Source of the DNA: an uncultured Bacilli bacterium
GTDB lineage: Bacteria; Bacillota_I; Bacilli_A; RF39; UBA660
NCBI GenBank assembly: GCA_934153655.1
Contig: CAKPFH010000038.1
Span: forward strand, 1 to 15,076
Direction: 5' to 3'
Length of the DNA stretch: 15,076 nucleotides
Below, piece after piece: positions 1 through 5,527 of the stretch (within the stretch, counting starts at the first letter, position 1; each line of letters opens with the position of its first letter). The translations under genes were made by a program, and so were the position numbers. The notes beneath the pieces are model-generated. The model did not search any database, was not told where the DNA came from, and worked only from the letters and a program-made list of their open reading frames with translations.

Positions 1-2774
1 TTAGCACTATCTCTTACTGTATCTAAGATATTATTTTCATTACCTTTTTCTACATGATAAATTGTATAATTATAGACATTACTTTCATAATAAACTTTTA
101 TAATGTTATTTTCTGTTTTTTCAGTAATAGTTAATGGAGCTGTATCAGATACATAACTAAATCCTTTTTTAGATCTATCAGGATAATCATTTACTTGTGA
201 TAAATACTTAGCACTAGAAGTATAAGTCATACTATCATCTAATTGATTATCATAATAATATTCTACTTTATAACCATAATTATCTTTTACATAGTAAACT
301 TTAATTACATTTTTCTTACTATCACTAGTAATTGTAAGTGGTAAGTTTTCAGTTTTATCTAACTTATAACCAGTTTTATTTTTATCTTGGTAATTATTAA
401 TTACACTTTCAAATAAAGCCTTAGCAGTTTCAGTTTTGCTATCATCAATTGTTCCATCATAATAGTATTCAACTGTATAACTAAATTCATCTTTTACATA
501 GTAAACTTCAATAACTCCATTATTTTCAATTATAGTTGGAATTTCTCCTGGATTAGTTTTATCAAATTTATAACCATCATATTTATTAACAGTATTAATA
601 TTATTTTTATTTACTTCTAAAGTGTTTGGTTCTAATACTTGAACTTTTTTAGTTATTACTTGAGTATCCTTCTCTTGTAATACTCCATCTTTATAATATT
701 TAACTGTATAGTTAAGTTCTTTAATTTTATCTAAATCTTTTTCATAATAAATTTTTATTACTCCACCATCAACTATTGTAGTTGGAATAGTACTTGGATC
801 TGATCCTACAAATTTATAACCATAGTATTTATCAGTTATATTAATACTACTTTTATCTACATCTAAAACTTTTGGTTCTAACACTTGAATATCTTTAGTT
901 TTTGTTTGAGTATCAATTTCTTGTTTTACTCCGTCTTTATAATATTCAACAGTATAATTTATATTTTTTCTTTGACTACCATCAGTTATATAATAAACTT
1001 TAATTATATTTTGGTTATTATCACTTGTAATTGTAAGTGGGAAGTTATAAGTTTTATCAAACTTATAACCTTCTTCGTTTTTATCTGTATAATTATTAAT
1101 TACACTTTCAAATAAAGCACTCTTAGTTTCAGTTTTACTATTATCTATTTCATTATCATAATAGTATTCAACTGTATAACTAAATTCAGCTTTTTCGTAA
1201 TATACTCTAATTACATTTTCACCATTATTTTTAATAGTAATTTTCTTATCTGGTTTAACTTTATCAAATTTATAACCATCTTTTAGATGTTTACTATCAT
1301 TAATAGTTGTATCAAGTACTTCAATTTCAGCACACTTTACTCCTTTTTCTGATTCTGTTAAATTATCATCAATTTGATTATCATAATAATATTCAATACG
1401 ATAATCATATTCTGCGGCAACCCAGTAAACCTCAGGGTTCTTAACTGATACTTCTTCCACTTTTCCGTTTATTCCTGTATATGAATAAGTAAAATTATTA
1501 TTAGTTTTATTCCAATTGCTACTATCTTTATCAATAGTAATAACAAATGGCTCTCCTACTGCTTGCCAGTTATCATCTTCTAAAACAGTTGTTTTATCAA
1601 GAGTTAAAGTAATTTGTCTATTAACTACTCTATTGTCAGTTGAAGTAAAGTTACTACCAATGTTATCAACTATTTTAATATTAGTTGCTGCTGGTTGATA
1701 TGATGTTTTTTCAACTATATTATTAAATGCTTCGGTTATATTAGTTGAATTTGATAAAGCAAAATGACCTTCATCAGTTGCTATTTTTTTAAGAATATCT
1801 TCGGCTTTGTAAGCATCATATCCTGCTTCTTTACATCCACCTCTATATTTATAATCATAGCCCAAACCAGTCCAAATTTTTTCATAATCAGAGCATACAT
1901 TACCACTTGGTAATTCATAACCAATTGTAAATACTTCTATACCACTTGCTTTAACAGTATTTGCATAATCAAGAGTTTTAGTTATTGCTGTTGGGCTTGT
2001 TTCAATTCCATAACTTTTAACACTATTATTTCCATTATTGTAATAAGTTGGTGCTCCATCTCCCATAACAACAATGTATTTTTTAATTTCTTGACCATCT
2101 TTTGGTTGAACCTTAGAAAGTAATTCATAAGCCTTAATTAAACCAGCATGTAAATTTGTTCCTCCATTATTATCATCAACTGGGTTTTCGCCAAATAATT
2201 TCCTATCATCCCATACTCTATTGTCATAATTATCAACAGTAAAATCATTCTTTATAAAATTTCTTTTAACAGTTGCTCCACTATTAAATGTCACTAAGGC
2301 AATATTTGCTTTTTTCTCATCTTGATTTGTAGAACTATTAAACTTTTCATTTAACTTAGATGCAAATGTTTTAGCACCATTTTTAGCACTATTCCATTTA
2401 CCTTTATTTTTACCACTTTCGGTCATTGAATTTGATCTATCAAATACAACAACTACATACATCTCTGCTGTATTTTGAGTTACTTGGGTAGTTCTTATAC
2501 CACGAGCCTCAAATTTTACTTGATAATTACCATTATCATCAAGTTTAGTAACTACTTTGCGAATTTGAACGTCACCTTTTTGACTGTAACTTCCCTCAGT
2601 TGCTACAACACTTCCACCATTTTCACTAGTATATTGATTATCATCAGTAAGTCTTAAATCACCTTTTTTTGGAGTATTTGTATCTGCAAGTACTGTAAAT
2701 GGAGAAATAACAGTATTAAACAAAGTTACAAATACTAAAAACAAACTAGTAAATCTTTGAAAATTCTTTTTCAT
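1..2774 (-). CDS. Secreted VWA-domain surface protein with MucBP-like repeats (partial, C-terminus off window)
   Basis: The reading frame is open from an ATG at 2774 to the window edge (924 residues visible), preceded by a strong Shine-Dalgarno TAGGAGGT. Residues 1-30 form a signal peptide (basic MKKNFQR, hydrophobic core, likely cleavage after VLA30). Residues about 105-356 are a von Willebrand A domain with an intact metal-ion-dependent adhesion site: DRSNS at 112-116, Thr206 in NNGGTNL and Asp239 in MGDG. Two cysteines (294, 314) in a late insert could form a disulfide. Residues about 360-455 look like a beta-rich adhesin linker domain. From residue 456 there are six repeats of about 68-81 residues plus the start of a seventh, each opening with a motif like YTVEYYYD and closing with IKVYY, which resembles MucBP/internalin-type repeats. 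The expected role is adhesion to a host or polymer surface. The C-terminal anchor (sortase motif or membrane helix) lies outside the window, so its attachment is unknown. The domain calls are by eye and the ligand is unknown. Confidence 0.9.
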   Translation of the reverse strand, partial: MKKNFQRFTSLFLVFVTLFNTVISPFTVLADTNTPKKGDLRLTDDNQYTSENGGSVVATEGSYSQKGDVQIRKVVTKLDDNGNYQVKFEARGIRTTQVTQNTAEMYVVVVFDRSNSMTESGKNKGKWNSAKNGAKTFASKLNEKFNSSTNQDEKKANIALVTFNSGATVKRNFIKNDFTVDNYDNRVWDDRKLFGENPVDDNNGGTNLHAGLIKAYELLSKVQPKDGQEIKKYIVVMGDGAPTYYNNGNNSVKSYGIETSPTAITKTLDYANTVKASGIEVFTIGYELPSGNVCSDYEKIWTGLGYDYKYRGGCKEAGYDAYKAEDILKKIATDEGHFALSNSTNITEAFNNIVEKTSYQPAATNIKIVDNIGSNFTSTDNRVVNRQITLTLDKTTVLEDDNWQAVGEPFVITIDKDSSNWNKTNNNFTYSYTGINGKVEEVSVKNPEVYWVAAEYDYRIEYYYDNQIDDNLTESEKGVKCAEIEVLDTTINDSKHLKDGYKFDKVKPDKKITIKNNGENVIRVYYEKAEFSYTVEYYYDNEIDNSKTETKSALFESVINNYTDKNEEGYKFDKTYNFPLTITSDNNQNIIKVYYITDGSQRKNINYTVEYYKDGVKQEIDTQTKTKDIQVLEPKVLDVDKSSINITDKYYGYKFVGSDPSTIPTTIVDGGVIKIYYEKDLDKIKELNYTVKYYKDGVLQEKDTQVITKKVQVLEPNTLEVNKNNINTVNKYDGYKFDKTNPGEIPTIIENNGVIEVYYVKDEFSYTVEYYYDGTIDDSKTETAKALFESVINNYQDKNKTGYKLDKTENLPLTITSDSKKNVIKVYYVKDNYGYKVEYYYDNQLDDSMTYTSSAKYLSQVNDYPDRSKKGFSYVSDTAPLTITEKTENNIIKVYYESNVYNYTIYHVEKGNENNILDTVRDSA

Positions 2775-2798
2775 AAAACCTCCTAAAATACTTCTTTA

Positions 2799-2830
2799 AT
2801 ATTATCATTTTCAAAAATAAATGCTAATAT
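2799..2830 (-). promoter_or_regulatory. Hairpin in the 5' leader of the VWA gene
   Basis: Arms 2799-2810 and 2819-2830 pair over 12 positions with a single mismatch around an 8-base loop. The structure lies between the predicted transcription start and the Shine-Dalgarno, ending about 14 bases upstream of it. It has no U-run, so it is not a terminator. It may stabilise the mRNA or bind a regulator. It does not match a riboswitch that I recognise. Confidence 0.4.
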
Positions 2831-2848
2831 CTCCGAATATGTCTTACT

Positions 2849-2876
2849 ATTATATGGATTTTTCTACCTTTGTCAA
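2849..2876 (-). promoter_or_regulatory. Sigma-A promoter of the VWA surface protein gene
   Basis: Read on the minus strand, a perfect TTGACA (2876-2871) is separated by 16 bases from a perfect TATAAT (2854-2849). Transcription should start near 2842, giving a leader of about 67 bases before the ATG at 2774. It is the best sigma-A promoter match in the window and implies vegetative, potentially strong expression independent of the upstream spore-coat genes. Confidence 0.8.
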
Positions 2877-2944
2877 GCAAATTATAATTTTTTTGAAAAA
2901 ATAATTAATAAAATCCTTTTTTAGAAAACATTTCGTCTCAATAA

Positions 2945-2970
2945 TAATTATTTCTAATTATTTCTAATTA
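2945..2970. repeat. Short 10-bp tandem repeat
   Basis: TTTCTAATTA occurs twice in tandem (2951-2970), preceded by the last six bases of a further copy (2945-2950). It lies between the cotJC terminator and the VWA promoter. It may be simple AT-rich slippage or a helically phased protein-binding site. Nothing else in the 237-base gap is recognisable apart from the promoter and leader. Confidence 0.4.
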
Positions 2971-3001
2971 ATACCAAGATTTAATCGACAAATGTAGACA
3001 A

Positions 3002-3035
3002 AAAAAAGAATTTATTTATTTTTAAACTCTTTTTT
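3002..3035 (-). terminator. AT-rich hairpin terminator overlapping the cotJC stop
   Basis: Arms 3002-3013 and 3024-3035 pair over 12 positions (one G-U in the RNA) with a 10-base loop. The 3' arm carries the U-run on the minus strand. The A-rich 5' arm is coding sequence for the last residues of CotJC (around KKEFK), and the stop codon lies at the distal edge of the loop and arm. Confidence 0.5.
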
Positions 3036-3575
3036 ATAAATATTATATAATTCTTTAAATCGATTAAAATGAACAATTTCTCTTTGTCTAAGCCATAAAA
3101 GTGGCCCTATTACATCTGGATCATTTGTTAAATCTATTAAATTTTCATAAACTGCTCTAGCTTTTTCTTCAGCAGCCATATCTTCAGATAAATCAGCTAA
3201 ATAGTCTCCTGTTGAGGCAAAATAAGAAACAGTAAAAGGCACTCCATTACTATCAGTTGGATAAACTCCTTTTTTATGTTCAGCATAATGACTAGATAAA
3301 CCTGCTTCTTTTATTTCTTCAACACTAGCATTTTTTAAAAGTTGATAACACATAGTAGCAAGCATTTCGACATGACCCATTTCCTCATTTCCAATATCGG
3401 TTAATAAAGCTCTTCCCCTATTATCTGGCATTATATATCTTTGATTTAAATATCTAAGGGCAGCTGCAAGTTCTCCGTTAGCTCCTCCATACTGAGTAAT
3501 TAAAATTTTAGCTAATTCAATATCTTTGTTTTTTATATTAATTGGATATTCTAATCTTTTTTCGTATTTAAACAT
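3012..3575 (-). CDS. cotJC: Spore coat protein CotJC, manganese-catalase fold
   Basis: This 187-residue protein is full length for the CotJC family, a di-metal four-helix-bundle protein related to manganese catalase and found in the spore coat. Metal-ligand positions are all present: Glu35 (GGANGELAAALRYL), Glu65 and His68 (GNEEMGHVEM), Glu136/137 (MAAEEKAR) and Glu166 with His169 (REIVHF). The start at 3575 is chosen because GGGAGGG lies about six bases upstream; a longer open frame to 3665 only overlaps cotJB in another frame. The start overlaps the upstream cotJAB stop by 8 bases, so translation is probably coupled. In Bacillus subtilis the cotJ operon is transcribed by the mother-cell factor sigma-E. 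Whether the same holds here is inference. Catalase activity is possible from the intact ligands but not shown by the sequence. Confidence 0.93.
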   Translation of the reverse strand: MFKYEKRLEYPINIKNKDIELAKILITQYGGANGELAAALRYLNQRYIMPDNRGRALLTDIGNEEMGHVEMLATMCYQLLKNASVEEIKEAGLSSHYAEHKKGVYPTDSNGVPFTVSYFASTGDYLADLSEDMAAEEKARAVYENLIDLTNDPDVIGPLLWLRQREIVHFNRFKELYNIYKKEFKNK

Positions 3576-3954
3576 TTTTACCCTCCCACGGAAAAGTACT
3601 AACCCAATTAAATGGAATATTACTACTACTTCCTGATACATTAATAGGTCCGTATTTAGTTTCATACTCTAAAATTAAACTATTAGCCATCTTACTATAC
3701 TTTTTAAATAAACTCAAAGCTTCCAAATCATTTGGATAATTATCTAAATATAAATTAAGATCATGACTAAAAAAACTTATTTGTCCTATATTAAATAACA
3801 TTTCATCTTGTAAAGAACTAAAATTTATTTTAGCAGGTTTTAAGTCTTTATAACTATCATACAAATTATTAAAGATATTTCCCTTTAAATAACCTTCAAC
3901 TGGACTAGTTAAATTTAACTTATTATTTTTAAAATAATTTATTTCATTATACAT
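3568..3954 (-). CDS. cotJB: Fused CotJA-CotJB spore coat protein
   Basis: This 128-residue protein joins two coat families. Residues about 15-42 match the core of CotJA (LTSPVEGYLKGNIFNNLYDSY; compare the family pattern SPxExLxKGxxxxxLYDxY). Residues about 47-128 are CotJB: an N-terminal helix, the LYLDNYPND segment, a second helix ending EYETKYGP and the tryptophan-containing tail FNWVSTFPWE. In Bacillus the two are separate proteins of roughly 80-90 residues each, so here CotJA is reduced to its conserved core and fused. The ATG at 3954 has TGGAGG six bases upstream. It precedes and overlaps cotJC and follows the 106-residue gene with a hairpin in between. It probably acts as an adaptor placing CotJC in the inner coat. 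Confidence 0.85.
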   Translation of the reverse strand: MYNEINYFKNNKLNLTSPVEGYLKGNIFNNLYDSYKDLKPAKINFSSLQDEMLFNIGQISFFSHDLNLYLDNYPNDLEALSLFKKYSKMANSLILEYETKYGPINVSGSSSNIPFNWVSTFPWEGKNV

Positions 3955-3983
3955 ATATATCCTCCATAAATAGTTTATTTAAT

Positions 3984-4016
3984 TAAAAAAAATAGTTATA
4001 GGTTAAATAACTATTT
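3984..4016 (-). terminator. Hairpin with T-run between the 106-residue gene and cotJAB
   Basis: Arms 3990-3999 and 4007-4016 form a perfect 10-bp AT-rich stem with a 7-base loop, followed on the minus strand by T residues (3990-3984). It overlaps the stop codon of the upstream gene (4015-4017). As there is no obvious separate promoter before cotJAB, it may be a leaky, attenuating terminator inside the operon. Confidence 0.55.
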
Positions 4017-4335
4017 ATAGTATTTTTATATCAATTAATTTATCTATACTAATTATTTTATTATCCATAGTAATAATATGATTATTATAAATACCAGCTA
4101 TACTAGTATTAATTTCTTTATCTTGAAAAACTAAAACAACTTTCGTATTAAAGATATAATTATTTTGATTCATTAACTTTTGTAATTTCTCTTTAACTGA
4201 TAAATTACTTAAATCAATTTTTAAATCATTAGTTTTTTCTTCTTTTAAATCATTATTTTTTAAACTATCATACATAGATAAATTATTCTTTTTACTTTTA
4301 ATTTCACTATGATATATCTTTGGTAATTTTTTCAT
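4015..4335 (-). CDS. Unrecognised 106-residue protein upstream of the cotJ genes
   Basis: The ATG at 4335 has a strong AGGAGG (4339-4344) four bases upstream, so this is very likely a real gene. I do not recognise the family. The first half (about residues 1-50) is Lys/Asn-rich, polar and probably disordered, starting KKLPKIYH. A helical stretch follows (VKEKLQKLMN). Residues 64-106 alternate hydrophobic and polar positions (TKVVLVFQDKEI, IAGIYNNHIITMDNKIISI, IDIKIL), which suggests several beta strands of a small barrel. There is no signal peptide and no membrane segment. It lies 60 bases upstream of cotJAB on the same strand and is divergent from the SEDS gene, so a role in spore-coat assembly is a reasonable guess from context only. 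Confidence 0.75.
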   Translation of the reverse strand: MKKLPKIYHSEIKSKKNNLSMYDSLKNNDLKEEKTNDLKIDLSNLSVKEKLQKLMNQNNYIFNTKVVLVFQDKEINTSIAGIYNNHIITMDNKIISIDKLIDIKIL

Positions 4336-4362
4336 ATTCCTCCTACTTAATTTTATGTTTAA

Positions 4363-4391
4363 AGTATAAAATTATTAGTTTTTTATATACT
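4363..4391. promoter_or_regulatory. Candidate divergent promoter region (symmetric TATACT elements)
   Basis: The 62-base gap between the divergent genes holds TATACT on the plus strand (4386-4391) and TATACT on the minus strand (4368-4363). Each could serve as a -10 box for one direction. The plus-strand box ends six bases before the SEDS ATG, so that transcript would be leaderless. Neither has a good sigma-A -35. The plus box read as TATATACT shares six of eight bases with the sigma-E -10 consensus, which is weak evidence in such AT-rich DNA. Confidence 0.35.
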
Positions 4392-4397
4392 ATAAAT

Positions 4398-5504
4398 ATG
4401 AAAAAACAAGTTATTAATTTAAATATTATTATTTCTTTAATTATCTTTTTTATAATAAGTATTTTATCCATTTATACAACTATTCCTTTTTTAAAACAAA
4501 GTTTAAGTAATTTATATTTAAAACAAATTATTTTTTATTTCTTTGGAATATTAATTATGTTATTTATTAAATATAAAGGTTTTGATTTACTTAAAAGATA
4601 TCATTTTTTAGTATATATAGGTCTTAATATTTTATTATTATTTCTTTTAATATTTGGTTATTCTATAAATGGTAGTAAATGTTGGATAATAATAGGACCA
4701 TTTAGTTTTCAACCAAGTGAACTTATGAAAATTAGTTTAATTATTACTTTAAGTATGGTAATTAAAAAACATGAAGGGAAAAATTCTATAAAAGAGGAAT
4801 TTGTTTTATTAGTAAAACTTTTTATTTTAACTTTAATACCTAGTATTTTAACTTTTTTAGAACCTGATACTGGTGCCGTTATTATTTATTTTTTAATTTT
4901 ATTAACTATGATTTTTCTAACTAAATTAAATAAAAAATGGTATTTAATTATCAGTTTAATTATTATATTTTTACTTGGTTGTATAACTATTTTATATTTT
5001 GTTAAAAAAGATTTTATTCTTAATATTTTAACTAATAATATGTATAGATTAGAAAGAATTATTAATTGGCAAGAAAATAGTGGTTATCAATTAGAAAATA
5101 GTTTAATTGCTATTTCTAATAGTGGTTTAACAGGTTTTGGTTATAATAAAAATATTATTTATTTTCCAGAACCTCAAACAGATTTTATTTTTCCAACCTT
5201 TGTTGCTAATTTTGGTTTACTGGGAAGTATTTTTTTAATATTTATTATTTTAGTCTTTGATGCTACTATTTTAAATTTAATTAAAATAAAAATTGATTTG
5301 GAAAACAAATATATTTTAGTTGGTATTTTTATTATGTTATTTTATTTACAAATTCAAAATATAGGAATGACTTTAGGACTTTTACCAATTACAGGAATTC
5401 CTCTTCCTTTTATTTCTTATGGAGGATCTAGTTTAATTACCTATTTATTTTCCTTAGGAATAATTTTAAATATTAATAAAACTAGAGATAAATATTTAAA
5501 TTAA
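4398..5504 (+). CDS. SEDS-family glycosyltransferase (FtsW/RodA/SpoVE-like)
   Basis: This 368-residue polytopic membrane protein (starting MKKQVINLN) is of normal length for SEDS proteins, which polymerise lipid II into peptidoglycan glycan strands with a partner penicillin-binding protein. Signature motifs are present: NGSKCW and GPFSFQPSE (about residues 91-108), EPDTG (155-159), GYQLENSLIAISNSG (229-243), EPQTDFIF with the predicted catalytic Asp262, and the terminal PITGIPLPFISYGGSS (330-345). The usual Glu-Glu eight to nine residues after the catalytic Asp (family pattern DFIFxxxxEExG) is Ala-Asn here. The ATG at 4398 is preferred over an upstream in-frame ATG at 4320, which would overlap the divergent gene. 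It has no Shine-Dalgarno. It is followed after 23 bases by the LysM gene, so the two form an operon. Divergence from the coat genes suggests a SpoVE-like role, but FtsW or RodA cannot be excluded. Confidence 0.9.
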   Translation: MKKQVINLNIIISLIIFFIISILSIYTTIPFLKQSLSNLYLKQIIFYFFGILIMLFIKYKGFDLLKRYHFLVYIGLNILLLFLLIFGYSINGSKCWIIIGPFSFQPSELMKISLIITLSMVIKKHEGKNSIKEEFVLLVKLFILTLIPSILTFLEPDTGAVIIYFLILLTMIFLTKLNKKWYLIISLIIIFLLGCITILYFVKKDFILNILTNNMYRLERIINWQENSGYQLENSLIAISNSGLTGFGYNKNIIYFPEPQTDFIFPTFVANFGLLGSIFLIFIILVFDATILNLIKIKIDLENKYILVGIFIMLFYLQIQNIGMTLGLLPITGIPLPFISYGGSSLITYLFSLGIILNINKTRDKYLN

Positions 5505-5527
5505 ACATATATTTAAATGGTGATATA

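Noticed and set aside
885..1115. Plus-strand open frame of 76 codons
   Set aside because: It lies antisense inside the VWA/MucBP gene, has no ribosome site and encodes low-complexity Phe/Ile/Asn sequence typical of an AT-rich shadow frame.
1516..1698. Plus-strand open frame of 60 codons
   Set aside because: Antisense to the adhesin coding sequence, with no ribosome site or recognisable domain.
2475..2657. Plus-strand open frame of 60 codons
   Set aside because: Antisense to the N-terminal part of the adhesin gene; shadow frame.
3576..3665. N-terminal extension of CotJC by 30 residues
   Set aside because: It would overlap cotJB almost entirely, is unlike the family, and the internal ATG at 3575 has an excellent Shine-Dalgarno.
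4320..4397. Upstream ATG giving a 26-residue extension of the SEDS protein
   Set aside because: It overlaps the divergent gene and its ribosome site, crosses the likely promoter region, and family members begin near the 4398 ATG.
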